Below, in pieces: positions 1-9,123 of a stretch of DNA of 33,182 nt. Within the stretch, counting starts at the first letter, position 1, and the number at the start of each line of letters is the position of its first letter. Source of the stretch: an uncultured Bacilli bacterium (lineage in GTDB: Bacteria > Bacillota_I > Bacilli_A > RF39 > UBA660). Below the pieces are notes generated by a model that was not told the DNA's origin, searched no databases, and worked only from the letters and a program-made list of their open reading frames with translations. The translations under genes and the position numbers were made by a program. The DNA lies in assembly GCA_944358525.1 (NCBI GenBank), contig CALVRI010000012.1:1-33182 (forward strand). Reading direction: 5' to 3'.

Positions 1-111
1 ATTCTTAACTGGATTTTTATGTAAGACTAAATTCTCATCTAATATATTGAAACTGGAATTTACTTTTTCATTTTACATCCGAAAAATTTTTAATAAAAGG
101 AATAAAATTTA

Positions 112-140
112 TTGACATTCATATAATGAAATGGTATATT
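112..140 (+). promoter_or_regulatory. Promoter of the str (rpsL) operon
   Basis: TTGACA at 112-117 and TATATT at 135-140 are separated by exactly 17 bases, a near-consensus housekeeping sigma promoter. The predicted start near 147 gives a leader of about 90 bases before rpsL. Nothing recognisable as a gene lies in bases 1-111. Confidence 0.85.
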
Positions 141-159
141 ATTTATGCATTTTAATTTT

Positions 160-182
160 AGATTTACTTTCGTGGTAAATCT
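160..182 (+). promoter_or_regulatory. Leader hairpin upstream of rpsL
   Basis: Bases 160-167 pair with 175-182 (AGATTTAC with GTAAATCT), an 8-bp stem with a 7-base loop in the 5' leader of the str operon. It has no U-tract, so it is not a terminator. A role in ribosomal-protein autoregulation is possible, but nothing in the sequence proves it. Confidence 0.4.
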
Positions 183-238
183 TTAATTAAGAATAAAAAT
201 GAAACACCTGGGTATGTGTAATGGAAGGAGGTTAAATT

Positions 239-655
239 ATGCCAACTATTAATCAACTTGTTAGAAAAAGAAGAGGTTCTAAAACTAGAAAAAGTAAATC
301 ACCGGTTTTAAACATTGGATATAACAGCAAAGATAAAAAAGAGACAGTAAGTAATTCTCCACAAAAACGTGGTGTATGTACTCGTGTTGGAACTAAAACA
401 CCAAAGAAACCAAACTCAGCTTTAAGAAAATATGCGCGTGTTAGACTTTCAAACGGAAGAGAAGTAGATACTTATATTCCAGGAGAAGGACACAATTTAC
501 AAGAACACAGTGTTGTACTTGTTCGTGGTGGACGTGTTAAAGACTTAATCGGTGTTCGTTATCACATTATTCGTGGTACTATGGATACTGCTGGAGTTGA
601 TGCAAGAAGACAAGGCCGTTCTAAATACGGTGCTAAAAAGCCGAAAGGAAATTAA
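239..655 (+). CDS. rpsL: Ribosomal protein S12
   Basis: This is the 30S decoding-site protein S12, which helps monitor codon-anticodon pairing. The 138 residues match the Firmicutes length, including the extra N-terminal stretch before [10 protein letters not shown]. The hallmark blocks [38 protein letters not shown] and the C-terminal [12 protein letters not shown] are intact. Lys56, in TPKK, is the position whose replacement gives streptomycin resistance in other bacteria; it is the wild-type lysine here. The start is supported by GAAGGAGGT at 224-232, seven bases upstream. It is the first gene of the classical rpsL-rpsG-fusA-tuf order. Arginine codons include many CGT, as expected for high expression in an AT-rich genome that otherwise favours AGA. 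Confidence 0.98.
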   Translation: MPTINQLVRKRRGSKTRKSKSPVLNIGYNSKDKKETVSNSPQKRGVCTRVGTKTPKKPNSALRKYARVRLSNGREVDTYIPGEGHNLQEHSVVLVRGGRVKDLIGVRYHIIRGTMDTAGVDARRQGRSKYGAKKPKGN

Positions 656-684
656 TAAAATATAAATTTGGAAGGAGGATTATT

Positions 685-1152
685 ATGCGTAAAAGAAGAG
701 CTGTTAAAAGAGATGTTTTACCAGATCCAATTTATAATTCTAAAGTTGTTACTAAGTTAATTAATACAATGATGTTGGATGGTAAAAAAGGAACTGCACA
801 AACAATTCTTTATGATGCATTTAATATGGTTAAAGAAAAAACTGGAACTGAACCAGTAGAAATATTTAACAAAGCTTTAGAAAACATCAAACCAGCTTTA
901 GAAGTTAAGACAAGACGTGTAGGTGGAGCTAACTATCCAGTACCTATTGAAGTACGTCCTGATAGAGCTCAAGCTTTAGGACTACGTTGGCTTGTTCAAT
1001 ATGCTCGTTTAAGAGGCGGACATTCTATGGCTGAAAATTTAGCTAATGAAATAATCGATGCTTCTAACGGTGTTGGAGCTGCGGTTAAAAAACGTGAGGA
1101 AACTCACAGAATGGCAGAAGCTAATAAAGCATTTGCTCATTATAGATGGTAA
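685..1152 (+). CDS. rpsG: Ribosomal protein S7
   Basis: S7 is a primary 16S rRNA-binding protein that nucleates assembly of the 30S head and lines the E site. At 155 residues it has the standard length. The N-terminal [19 protein letters not shown] and the block [14 protein letters not shown] are typical of bacterial S7. It lies 29 bases after rpsL, with GGAGGA just upstream of the ATG, and is cotranscribed with rpsL and fusA. In E. coli S7 is the repressor of the str operon; whether that holds here cannot be read from the sequence. Confidence 0.98.
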   Translation: MRKRRAVKRDVLPDPIYNSKVVTKLINTMMLDGKKGTAQTILYDAFNMVKEKTGTEPVEIFNKALENIKPALEVKTRRVGGANYPVPIEVRPDRAQALGLRWLVQYARLRGGHSMAENLANEIIDASNGVGAAVKKREETHRMAEANKAFAHYRW

Positions 1153-1173
1153 TTATAAGAAAGGAAATAAAAT

Positions 1174-3246
1174 ATGGCTCGTGAATATAGTTTAGAAAAA
1201 ACTCGTAATATTGGTATCATGGCCCACATTGATGCAGGTAAGACTACTTGTACAGAAAGAATTTTATTCCATACTCACAAGATTCATAAAATCGGTGAAA
1301 CTCACGATGGTGAATCACAAATGGACTGGATGGAACAAGAACAAGAACGTGGTATTACTATTACTTCTGCAGCAACAACTGCATATTGGAAGGGTTATAG
1401 ATTAAATATTATCGATACACCAGGTCACGTTGACTTTACTGTTGAAGTTCAAAGAAGTTTACGTGTACTAGATGGTGCAGTTGCTTTAATCGATGCACAA
1501 GCTGGTGTTGAACCACAAACTGAAACAGTTTGGAGACAAGCAACTGAATACAATGTTCCTAGAATGATTTTTGCCAATAAAATGGATAAAATGGGAGCAG
1601 ATTTTGAATTTAGTTTAAAGAGTATTGAAGAACGTTTAGGTGTTAATGCTAAACCAATTGAATGGCCAATTGGTGCTGAAAGTAATTTTACTGGTGTAGT
1701 TGATTTAATTACTAGAAAAGCTTATAAGTATGATGGAAAACCTGAAGAAAATCCAGAAATCATTGATATTCCTGCAGATTTAGTAGATATAGTTGAGGAA
1801 AAACGTAATGACTTAATCGAAGCAGTTGCAGAATTTGATGATGATTTAATGAATAAGTATTTAGAGGGAGAAGAAATTTCTGTTGATGAAATTAAAGCGG
1901 CTATTAGAAAAGGAACTTTAGCTGTTAAATTCTTCCCTGTAATGTGTGGTACTGCACTTGGAAACAAAGGTATCAAATTATTACTTGATGCTGTTGTTGA
2001 TTATTTACCAGCACCTACAGATGTTGAAGCTATTGAAGGTGTTGATATGAATGGTAATGAAATTAAAAGACATCCTAGTGATAATGAACCATTCTCAGCT
2101 TTAGCATTTAAAGTTATGACTGATCCATTTGTTGGACGTTTAACTTTTATCAGAGTTTATTCTGGTCATTTATCTAATGGTTCATATGTATTAAATTCAA
2201 ATAAAGATAAGAAGGAAAGAGTAGGACGTATCTTACAGATGCATGCTAATCACAGACAAGAAATTACCGATGTTTATACAGGAGATATTGCAGCAGTTGT
2301 TGGTCTTAAAGCTACAACTACAGGTGATACTTTATGTGATGAAAAACATGCTTGTATATTAGCTCCTATGGAATTCCCAGAACCAGTTATCGAACTTGCT
2401 GTTGAACCAAAATCTAAAGATGACCAAGATAAGATGGCTTTGGCTTTACAAAAATTATCTGAAGAAGATCCGACATTTAGAGCTACAACTGATCATGAAA
2501 CTGGTCAAACTATCATTGCTGGTGTTGGTGAATTACACTTAGACATCATTATTGATAGAATGAAGAGAGAATTTGGCGTTGAAGCTAATGTTGGTAACCC
2601 ACAAGTTGCTTATAGAGAAACTATTAAGAAAAAAGGCGACTGCGAAGGAAAATACATTAAACAATCAGGTGGTCGTGGACAATATGGACACGTTTGGGTT
2701 GAATTTGAACCTAATCCTGGTAAAGGATATGAGTTTGTTGATGCTATTGTTGGAGGTGTAGTTCCAAGAGAATACATTCCAGTGGTAGATAAAGGCTTAC
2801 AAGAAGCTATGGAATCTGGTATTTTAGCTGGATATCCTGTAATTGATGTTAAAGCTACTTTACATGATGGATCTTATCATGATGTTGATTCATCTGAAAT
2901 GGCATTTAAAGTTGCGGCATCTTTAGCTTTAAAAGAGGCTAAGAAAAATTGTGATCCAGTTATTTTGGAACCAATTATGAGTGTTGAAGTAACAGTTCCA
3001 GAAGAATTCTTAGGAACAGTTATGGGTGATATTACTGCAAGACGTGGTAGACCAATGGGTCAAAGCTCACGTGGTAATGCTTTGAATATTGATGCAATGG
3101 TACCACTTTCAGAAATGTTTGGATATGTAACAAGTTTACGTTCTAATACACAAGGTAGAGGTAACTTCTCAATGAAGTTTGATCACTATGAAGAAGTACC
3201 TAAAAATATCGCTGAAGATATTATCAAAAAAAATGGTGGAAACTAA
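1174..3246 (+). CDS. fusA: Elongation factor G
   Basis: EF-G is the ribosome translocase, a five-domain GTPase that moves tRNA and mRNA after peptide bond formation and also works in ribosome recycling. The 690 residues fit the family. The G1 loop AHIDAGKT is at residues 17-24, followed by the switch I block ([11 protein letters not shown]), the G3 motif DTPGHVDFT and the G4 motif NKMDK. The C-terminal domains IV and V include [10 protein letters not shown] and the block around RRGRPMG. AAGGAAAT lies upstream of the ATG, 21 bases after rpsG. There is one gene only, with no sign of a fusidic-acid-type second copy. It is followed by a new promoter for tuf. Confidence 0.98.
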   Translation: MAREYSLEKTRNIGIMAHIDAGKTTCTERILFHTHKIHKIGETHDGESQMDWMEQEQERGITITSAATTAYWKGYRLNIIDTPGHVDFTVEVQRSLRVLDGAVALIDAQAGVEPQTETVWRQATEYNVPRMIFANKMDKMGADFEFSLKSIEERLGVNAKPIEWPIGAESNFTGVVDLITRKAYKYDGKPEENPEIIDIPADLVDIVEEKRNDLIEAVAEFDDDLMNKYLEGEEISVDEIKAAIRKGTLAVKFFPVMCGTALGNKGIKLLLDAVVDYLPAPTDVEAIEGVDMNGNEIKRHPSDNEPFSALAFKVMTDPFVGRLTFIRVYSGHLSNGSYVLNSNKDKKERVGRILQMHANHRQEITDVYTGDIAAVVGLKATTTGDTLCDEKHACILAPMEFPEPVIELAVEPKSKDDQDKMALALQKLSEEDPTFRATTDHETGQTIIAGVGELHLDIIIDRMKREFGVEANVGNPQVAYRETIKKKGDCEGKYIKQSGGRGQYGHVWVEFEPNPGKGYEFVDAIVGGVVPREYIPVVDKGLQEAMESGILAGYPVIDVKATLHDGSYHDVDSSEMAFKVAASLALKEAKKNCDPVILEPIMSVEVTVPEEFLGTVMGDITARRGRPMGQSSRGNALNIDAMVPLSEMFGYVTSLRSNTQGRGNFSMKFDHYEEVPKNIAEDIIKKNGGN

Positions 3247-3256
3247 ATTAAAACAG

Positions 3257-3285
3257 TTGAAATTTTAGTTTAGTCATGTTAAAAT
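3257..3285 (+). promoter_or_regulatory. Separate promoter for tuf
   Basis: TTGAAA (3257-3262), a 17-base spacer and TAAAAT (3280-3285), with an extended TG at 3277-3278, lie in the short fusA-tuf gap. No terminator separates the two genes, so tuf can be read both from the str promoter and from this one. Confidence 0.7.
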
Positions 3286-3318
3286 GTTTATTGAAATAAG
3301 AAAAAGGAGGAAATTAAA

Positions 3319-4509
3319 ATGGCAAAAGAAAAATTTGACCGTTCAAAACCACATGTTAATATTGGTACTATTGGACACGTTGACCATGGTAAAACAACAT
3401 TAACTGCGGCTATTACAAAATATTTATCAGATCAAAATCCTAGCTGGGCTAAATTCGAGGCTTATGCTGATATCGATAAAGCTCCAGAAGAAAGAGAAAG
3501 AGGTATTACTATTAATACTGCTCATATCGAATATGAGACAGCTAATAGACACTATGCTCACGTTGACTGCCCAGGCCACGCTGACTATGTTAAAAACATG
3601 ATCACTGGTGCTGCTCAAATGGATGGTGCTATCTTAGTTATTGCTGCTACAGATGGACCTATGGCACAAACTCGTGAACACATCTTACTTTCACGTCAAG
3701 TTGGAGTACCTCGTATGGTTGTATTCTTAAACAAATGTGATATGGTAGATGATGAAGAATTATTAGACCTAGTTGAAATGGAAGTTCGTGAATTATTAAC
3801 TGAATATGGTTATGATGGCGACAATACTCCAATTATCAGAGGTTCTGCTTTAAAAGCTCTTGAAGGAGATGCTGCTTACGAAGCTAAAATTGGTGAATTA
3901 ATGGATGCTGTTGATTCATGGATTGAAACTCCAGTTCGTGATAATGACAAACCATTCTTAATGCCAATTGAAGATGTATTCACTATTACAGGTCGTGGTA
4001 CAGTTGTTACTGGACGTGTTGAACGTGGTGAATTAAAACTTAACGAAGAGGTTGAAATTGTTGGTTTAAAACCTACTAAGAAAACAGTTGTAACTGGTAT
4101 TGAAATGTTCAGAAAACAATTAGACTTTACTGAAGCAGGAGATAACACAGGTTTATTACTTCGTGGTGTAAGCCGTGATGAAGTTGAACGTGGTCAAGTT
4201 ATCGCTAAACCAGGATCAGTTACTCCACATACTAAGTTTAAAGCTCAAGTTTATGTACTTAGTAAAGAAGAAGGTGGAAGACATACTCCATTCTTCAGTA
4301 ACTATCGTCCACAATTCTACTTCCGTACAACTGATGTAACTGGTGTTATTGAATTACCTGAAGGTGTTGAAATGGTAATGCCTGGTGACAATGTTGAAAT
4401 GACAGTAGAATTAATCGCACCAATCGCTATTGAAAATGGTACTAAATTCTCTATCCGTGAGGGTGGTAGAACAGTTGGTGCTGGTAACGTTTCAGAAGTT
4501 ATTAAATAA
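3319..4509 (+). CDS. tuf: Elongation factor Tu
   Basis: EF-Tu carries aminoacyl-tRNA to the ribosomal A site as a GTP complex. The 396 residues are the usual bacterial length. The G1 motif GHVDHGKT is at residues 19-26; [14 protein letters not shown] (switch), [12 protein letters not shown] (G3), NKCDM (G4) and the G5 region GSALKAL follow. Domains II and III are complete, including [12 protein letters not shown] and the C-terminal [16 protein letters not shown] strong ribosome binding site (AAGGAGG at 3304-3310) precedes the ATG, and a terminator follows the stop. It ends the str cluster. Confidence 0.98.
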   Translation: MAKEKFDRSKPHVNIGTIGHVDHGKTTLTAAITKYLSDQNPSWAKFEAYADIDKAPEERERGITINTAHIEYETANRHYAHVDCPGHADYVKNMITGAAQMDGAILVIAATDGPMAQTREHILLSRQVGVPRMVVFLNKCDMVDDEELLDLVEMEVRELLTEYGYDGDNTPIIRGSALKALEGDAAYEAKIGELMDAVDSWIETPVRDNDKPFLMPIEDVFTITGRGTVVTGRVERGELKLNEEVEIVGLKPTKKTVVTGIEMFRKQLDFTEAGDNTGLLLRGVSRDEVERGQVIAKPGSVTPHTKFKAQVYVLSKEEGGRHTPFFSNYRPQFYFRTTDVTGVIELPEGVEMVMPGDNVEMTVELIAPIAIENGTKFSIREGGRTVGAGNVSEVIK

Positions 4510-4522
4510 TATTGTTTAATTT

Positions 4523-4549
4523 AGTCAGAGAATTATTCTCTGGCTTTTT
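4523..4549 (+). terminator. Terminator after tuf
   Basis: AGTCAGAGA (4523-4531) pairs with TCTCTGGCT (4537-4545) over 9 bp with one G-U pair and a 5-base loop, followed by a run of T. This is a standard intrinsic terminator, 13 bases after the tuf stop. Confidence 0.9.
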
Positions 4550-4574
4550 AATTTACATTTATTCAAAATAATTC

Positions 4575-4603
4575 TTGCTATTAGATTATTAATAAGGTAT
4601 AGT
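4575..4603 (+). promoter_or_regulatory. Promoter of the 4623 membrane-protein gene
   Basis: TTGCTA (4575-4580), a 17-base spacer and TATAGT (4598-4603). The predicted +1 near 4610 falls on the first base of the AGGAGGT ribosome binding site (4610-4616), so the leader would be only about 13 bases. Confidence 0.6.
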
Positions 4604-4622
4604 AATGGTAGGAGGTCATTTT

Positions 4623-4991
4623 ATGGAAAAAGAGGGGTTAAAGAAAGAATTAAAAAATTATGAGAGAAATGTAACAATTATTTTAGTAATTTTAACGGCT
4701 ATTAGTTTAGTCATTGATTTTTTGTCTTATACATGTATGGTATATGGTGATGCTTCTTTTTATAATACTGATGCAATAAGAAGTGTTATAGATAGTGGTT
4801 GGTTCATGACAATAATTTGGGTGGACAACATTGCTATTTATGTAACTAATTTATTTTATGCGGCAGCTGTTATCGATTCTAAGCGCAATTTAATAGTTAA
4901 AATTGCTTTTGCTATTTTCTCAATTCTTTCAACATTGTTAATTAATATTCAGATTGTTAATTTAATAGCTAGTGCATTTGGAATGTTTTAA
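4623..4991 (+). CDS. Small membrane protein, unknown function
   Basis: I do not recognise this gene. The 122-residue product has a charged, cytosolic-looking N-terminus (MEKEGLKKELKNYERN) and three hydrophobic segments at about residues 17-36, 60-82 and 91-120, the last reaching the C-terminus. No catalytic motif, signal peptide or cysteine pair stands out. I place the start at 4623 because AGGAGGT (4610-4616) lies six bases upstream; an in-frame ATG at 4605 would precede the ribosome binding site and gives no better start. The gene is monocistronic: it has its own promoter, a tuf terminator before it and a terminator-like hairpin after it. Confidence 0.75.
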   Translation: MEKEGLKKELKNYERNVTIILVILTAISLVIDFLSYTCMVYGDASFYNTDAIRSVIDSGWFMTIIWVDNIAIYVTNLFYAAAVIDSKRNLIVKIAFAIFSILSTLLINIQIVNLIASAFGMF

Positions 4992-4998
4992 AATTTGA

Positions 4999-5027
4999 TT
5001 AGAAATTATAAATGATTTCTAATTTTT
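4999..5027 (+). terminator. Probable terminator after the 4623 gene
   Basis: TTAGAAAT (4999-5006) pairs with ATTTCTAA (5015-5022), followed by TTTTTA. The 8-bp stem is AT-rich and so weak, but it is placed correctly 8 bases after the stop. Confidence 0.6.
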
Positions 5028-5077
5028 ATTTGGACTATATTTAAATTTTAAAAATACTATAGATACTTTCAATTTCA

Positions 5078-5106
5078 TTGACTTTTATATGAAAAAACAA
5101 TATAAT
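5078..5106 (+). promoter_or_regulatory. Promoter of the hisS-aspS operon
   Basis: TTGACT (5078-5083), a 17-base spacer and TATAAT (5101-5106), one of the best promoters in the window. The leader is only about 20 bases, so there is no room for a T-box riboswitch, which often precedes synthetase genes in Firmicutes. Confidence 0.85.
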
Positions 5107-5133
5107 TTTATGTAGGGAAAGGGTGTTTTTATT

Positions 5134-6414
5134 ATGCTGCAAAAACCAAAAGGAACTTATGATATATATGGTGATAAAGCTTTAACTTATCTTTATTTTA
5201 GAAAGTTAGTAGAAGCTTTAATGGATAAATATAATGCGAAGTATTTTGAAACTCCAATATTTGAAAGTAGTGAACTTTTTCATAGAGGTGTTGGTGAAAC
5301 AACAGATATAGTAAGTAAAGAAACTTATGATTTTAAAGATAGAGGAGATAGAAATATAACACTTAGACCAGAAGGAACTGCAGGTATTGTTAGATGTTTT
5401 ATTGAAAATAAATTATATGCGGAGAATTTACCTTTAAAGGCTTGGTATTTAGGTCCAATGTTTAGATATGAAAGACCGCAAGCTGGCAGATATAGAGAGT
5501 TTTATCAGTTCGGTTTTGAAGCTTTTGGGAGTTTTGATGCAATGATGGATGCGGAAGTTATTGGTATTGTTTGTAATTTATTTAAAATTTTAGGTTTGAA
5601 AGGTGTTAGTGTAAATATAAATACTTTAGGTGATAAGGAATCTAGAGAAAATTATAGAAAAGCATTACTTGATTATTTTAAACCTTATTTGAATGATTTA
5701 TGTGATGATTGCAGGAGAAGATATGAAAAAAATCCATTACGTATTTTAGACTGTAAGGTAGATAGTTCAAATGAAATTATGAAGAATGCTCCTAAAATGA
5801 CTGATTATTTGAACGAAGAAAGTAGAATACATTTTGATAAAGTTAAAAAATATTTAGATGCGATGGGTATAAATTATAAAGTAAATCCAAGTATTGTTAG
5901 AGGACTTGATTATTACACTCATACTGTATTTGAAGTTCAAGCTGATATTGAAGGGTTTGGCTCACAAAATACTTTAGCTGCTGGTGGAAGATATGATCAT
6001 TTAGTTGAATTTGTTGGTGGACCTAGTGTACCTGGTGTTGGATTTGCAGTTGGACTTGAAAGGTTGTTTTTGGCTTTAGATGCAGAAAACATAGATATTA
6101 GAGAAATAATATACCCAGATGTTTATATATTTAGTGCAGAGGATGAGCAAAAACCTTATGTTTTATCACTTTCTAATGATTTAAGACTTGCTGGTTTTAA
6201 TGTTGAGATAGATTATAATGGTAAGAGTTTTAAAAGTAATTTCAAACAAGCTGATAAAGTGAATGCTAGATATATTATTATAATTGGTGAAGAAGAAGTG
6301 GAAAGTAAAATATTAACTGTTAAGAATAATGAAACAAAAGAAGAATATAAGGTTAAATTAGATAAAATAATAGAATTTTTAGATGAAAAATTAGGTGAGG
6401 AACATGAAGATTAA
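5134..6414 (+). CDS. hisS: Histidyl-tRNA synthetase
   Basis: A class II synthetase charging tRNA-His. The 426 residues match HisRS. Visible motifs are the motif 1 region (KYFETPIFESSELFHR), motif 2 (FRYERPQAGRYREFYQFGFE), the histidine-binding loops GLDYYTHTVFE and AAGGRYDHL, motif 3 (GVGFAVGLERL), and a C-terminal anticodon-binding domain from about residue 330. The RPEGTAG block after the first motif is typical. It begins an operon: the last 11 bases overlap the start of aspS, and the same transcript can continue through the AAA+ pair to the TtcA gene. The hisS-aspS pairing is common in Firmicutes. No T-box is present. Confidence 0.97.
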   Translation: MLQKPKGTYDIYGDKALTYLYFRKLVEALMDKYNAKYFETPIFESSELFHRGVGETTDIVSKETYDFKDRGDRNITLRPEGTAGIVRCFIENKLYAENLPLKAWYLGPMFRYERPQAGRYREFYQFGFEAFGSFDAMMDAEVIGIVCNLFKILGLKGVSVNINTLGDKESRENYRKALLDYFKPYLNDLCDDCRRRYEKNPLRILDCKVDSSNEIMKNAPKMTDYLNEESRIHFDKVKKYLDAMGINYKVNPSIVRGLDYYTHTVFEVQADIEGFGSQNTLAAGGRYDHLVEFVGGPSVPGVGFAVGLERLFLALDAENIDIREIIYPDVYIFSAEDEQKPYVLSLSNDLRLAGFNVEIDYNGKSFKSNFKQADKVNARYIIIIGEEEVESKILTVKNNETKEEYKVKLDKIIEFLDEKLGEEHED

Positions 6415-8128
6415 TAATACTAGTATAAATAAAAAAAATGTTGATGAGGTTGTTACACTTTATGGCTGGGTTAATAAAAAAAGAGATTTAGGTGGGCTTA
6501 TATTTATTGATTTAAGAGATAGAAGTGGACTAATTCAGTTAGTAGTAAATCCAGATAGTAAAGTATATGAAGTTGCTAGTACACTTAAAAATGAATATGT
6601 TATTAAAGTTAGTGGTAAGGTTGTTTTAAGAAAAGAAGCTAATAAGAATTTGAAAACTGGTGAGGTTGAAGTTGAAGTTCAAAAGCTAGAGATTTTAAAT
6701 AAGTCGGCGGAGCTTCCATTTGATTTAAATAATATGACAGCTTTAGAAGATACTAGATTGAAATATCGTTATTTAGACTTAAGAAGAGAAGAACTTAAGA
6801 ATAATTTATTTATTAAACATAAGATTATGCAAAGTGCAAGAAAATATTTAAATTATTTAGAATTTATGGAAATTGAAACTCCAATTTTATGTAAGTCAAC
6901 TCCAGAAGGAGCGAGAGATTATTTAGTACCTTCTAGAGTGAATAAAGGATGTTTTTATGCATTACCACAGTCACCACAACTTTTTAAACAAATACTTATG
7001 ATGAGTGGTATGGAAAAATATTATCAAATTGCTAGATGTTTTAGGGATGAAGATTTACGTGCAGATAGACAGCCAGAATTTACTCAAATAGATATGGAAA
7101 CAAGTTTTATGTCAGAAGATGAAATCATGAGTATTACAGAGGGTTTACTTTATAATGTTTTTAAAGAAGTAAAAGATATTGAAATTAAATTACCTATTGA
7201 TAGAATGACTTATGATGAGGCGATTAATTTATATGGTTCAGATAAACCTGATTTAAGATTTGAAAACCCAATTTTTGATATTACAGATAATTTTATAGAT
7301 AGTGATTTTAGTTTATTTAAAACAATAATAAATGATGGCGGAATTATTAATGCTTTAGTATTTAATGTGGCTGATAAATATTCTAGAAAAGATATTGATA
7401 AATTAACTGATTATGTCAAAACATATGGGGCTAAAGCTTTGGCTTTTCTTAAGTATAATGATGAGTTTACTGGTAGTATTGCTAAGTTTATAACACCTGA
7501 AATTGGTAAAGCTTTAAAAGAAAAATTAAATTTAAAGAATAATGATTTAATTTTAATTATTGCTGGTAATAAGAAAATGGTAAAAACATCTTTAGGTGCT
7601 TTAAGGTGTAAAATAGCTAGAGATTTAGATTTAATTGATAAAAATAAATACGCATTAACTTGGGTAACGGATTTTCCAATGTTTGAATATAGTGAGGAAG
7701 AAGGTAGATATATATCTTGCCATCATCCGTTTACTTTACCAAAGGATGTTAATAGTTTATGTGATAAGGAAAATGCTAAAGCATATGCTTATGATATAGT
7801 TATAAATGGCTATGAAGCTGGTGGCGGGAGTTTGAGAATATATAATCCAGATGATCAAGAAAAGGTTTTAAGTGAACTTGGATTTAGTAAAAAAGAGGCT
7901 GAAGCAAAATTTGGATTTTTGTTAAATGCTTTAAATTATGGATGTCCTCCGCATGGTGGGCTTGCTATCGGTTTAGAAAGACTTACTATGATATTGTGTG
8001 GGACAGAAAATATTCGTGATGTAATTGCTTTTCCAAAAACAACTAGTGCATCATGTTTGATGACTGAAGCACCTAGTGAAGTAACTGAAAAACAGTTAGA
8101 AGAATTACATATAAAATTAAACGATTAA
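6404..8128 (+). CDS. aspS: Aspartyl-tRNA synthetase
   Basis: A class II synthetase for tRNA-Asp, here 574 residues, near the bacterial length. It has an N-terminal OB-fold anticodon domain (YGWVNKKRDLGGLIFIDLRD), then DTRLKYRYLDLRR, the class II core with PEGARDYLVPSR and QSPQLFKQILMMSG, motif 2 with ARCFRDEDLRADRQPEFTQI, and the bacterial GAD insertion at about residues 280-410. Motif 3 (GGLAIGLERL) and the block HHPFT are present. I chose ATG 6404 because AGGTGA (6393-6398) is spaced for it; the GTG at 6395 lies inside that ribosome binding site. The gene overlaps the end of hisS by 11 bases, which implies coupled translation. Confidence 0.97.
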   Translation: MKINNTSINKKNVDEVVTLYGWVNKKRDLGGLIFIDLRDRSGLIQLVVNPDSKVYEVASTLKNEYVIKVSGKVVLRKEANKNLKTGEVEVEVQKLEILNKSAELPFDLNNMTALEDTRLKYRYLDLRREELKNNLFIKHKIMQSARKYLNYLEFMEIETPILCKSTPEGARDYLVPSRVNKGCFYALPQSPQLFKQILMMSGMEKYYQIARCFRDEDLRADRQPEFTQIDMETSFMSEDEIMSITEGLLYNVFKEVKDIEIKLPIDRMTYDEAINLYGSDKPDLRFENPIFDITDNFIDSDFSLFKTIINDGGIINALVFNVADKYSRKDIDKLTDYVKTYGAKALAFLKYNDEFTGSIAKFITPEIGKALKEKLNLKNNDLILIIAGNKKMVKTSLGALRCKIARDLDLIDKNKYALTWVTDFPMFEYSEEEGRYISCHHPFTLPKDVNSLCDKENAKAYAYDIVINGYEAGGGSLRIYNPDDQEKVLSELGFSKKEAEAKFGFLLNALNYGCPPHGGLAIGLERLTMILCGTENIRDVIAFPKTTSASCLMTEAPSEVTEKQLEELHIKLND

Positions 8129-8145
8129 GATATAAAAGGGGCTTT

Positions 8146-8166
8146 ATGATTGGAATGATTTTATGA
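8146..8166 (+). CDS. Possible six-codon leader ORF ahead of the first AAA+ gene
   Basis: An ATG at 8146 with a good purine-rich site (AAAAGGGG, 8134-8141) opens a six-codon frame, MIGMIL, whose TGA (8164-8166) overlaps the ATG of the next gene (8163-8165) in the classic ATGA arrangement. The downstream ATG has only a weak ribosome binding site of its own (GGAA, 8152-8155). The overlap suggests translational coupling through the short frame. This is inferred from layout only. Confidence 0.35.
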   Translation: MIGMIL

Positions 8167-9107
8167 ATAGACAAATGTATTATGAATTACTTAAAGAAAA
8201 TATATGCATTCAAGATGAAGCTTTAAAAAAATTAGTATGGGTATTATATAATGATTATTATGGAGAAAATAGTATTAAGGAAAATATATTACTTATAGGT
8301 GATCTTGGAAGTGGAAAAACTACTATGATAAAGGAAACTGCAGAACTTATGGATATACCGATGGGTGAGGTTTATAATGCTTTTTCATCAAATGAAATAA
8401 ATTATGATTTGATTGCTAGTGGTTTATTTCAAATGAATATGAATGGTAATAATGATGGAGAAGGTATTTTATTACTTCATGATTTTCAAGATAGTTTTAT
8501 TTATGGTCATAACCAAGAATTTAATGCAATGATAGCTTCTGGAATTTTGAATTTAGGTGAATATGGTTATTTTAATTCATCTGATGTAATATTTATTGGT
8601 GAGATAGATACTGATAATGTTCGTAATATTTTTGTAGGGAGTCAAGGATTATCTGATTTAGATAATGATGATTTTGTATCGCCGACTTTAAATATTATAA
8701 AAGGTTATTTATCAAAGGCAAACCGGATTTTAGAAAATGAAAATGGTGATAGATCAGCAAATGTTGGTTTTGAAAAATATATTTCAGATATAATTAGAAA
8801 TCGTTTTTTAAGTTCTAATAGTATGCAGGCTTTTAAAAGAAAAATTTATATGGAAGATATGGGTACTGAGGAAATAGTTAAAGCTTTATCATCACCAATT
8901 TCTGCTTTGAATTTATATAAAGATGATTTATTAGATGAATATATTGATTCAGATGTGTTTAGAAAAAAGGTTGCAGGATATATCTTAGAAAGTGGAGAAG
9001 GTCTTCATGCGACTGAAGCGGCTATTGAGAATACGTTTATAAATGATGCTAAAAAAAATAAGAAAGTTTTAAAAAAGGATTCTTTGTTTATTTCTCGCAG
9101 GAAATAA
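8163..9107 (+). CDS. ClpX-like AAA+ protein, degenerate (first paralogue)
   Basis: A 314-residue P-loop protein of unknown function. The Walker A motif GDLGSGKTT is at residues 46-54. From memory of ClpX, the order of motifs follows that family: an N-terminal helix with IQDEALKKLVW (like the GQ-EAKKALA segment), Walker A, a Walker B-like strand, FIGEIDTDN where sensor 1 should lie, and ALSSPISALNLYKDDL resembling the ClpX IL-P-AL-QY helix. Key residues are changed. The Walker B strand reads GILLLHDFQD, with His106-Asp107 in place of Asp-Glu. No GYVG pore loop is seen, and the sensor-2 segment (GEGLHATE) has no arginine. There is no zinc domain or membrane segment. It is followed 16 bases later by a paralogue. 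It may be a regulatory or scaffold nucleotide-binding protein rather than an unfoldase. Confidence 0.7.
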   Translation: MNRQMYYELLKENICIQDEALKKLVWVLYNDYYGENSIKENILLIGDLGSGKTTMIKETAELMDIPMGEVYNAFSSNEINYDLIASGLFQMNMNGNNDGEGILLLHDFQDSFIYGHNQEFNAMIASGILNLGEYGYFNSSDVIFIGEIDTDNVRNIFVGSQGLSDLDNDDFVSPTLNIIKGYLSKANRILENENGDRSANVGFEKYISDIIRNRFLSSNSMQAFKRKIYMEDMGTEEIVKALSSPISALNLYKDDLLDEYIDSDVFRKKVAGYILESGEGLHATEAAIENTFINDAKKNKKVLKKDSLFISRRK

Positions 9108-9123
9108 AATCGCGGAGGTATTT

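Noticed and set aside
1722..1976. Minus-strand ORF within fusA
   Set aside because: An antisense shadow of a conserved gene: Ser/Ile-rich, with no ribosome binding site or promoter.
5034..5133. T-box riboswitch before hisS
   Set aside because: The promoter at 5078-5106 leaves a leader of only about 20 bases; no specifier stem or T-box sequence is present.
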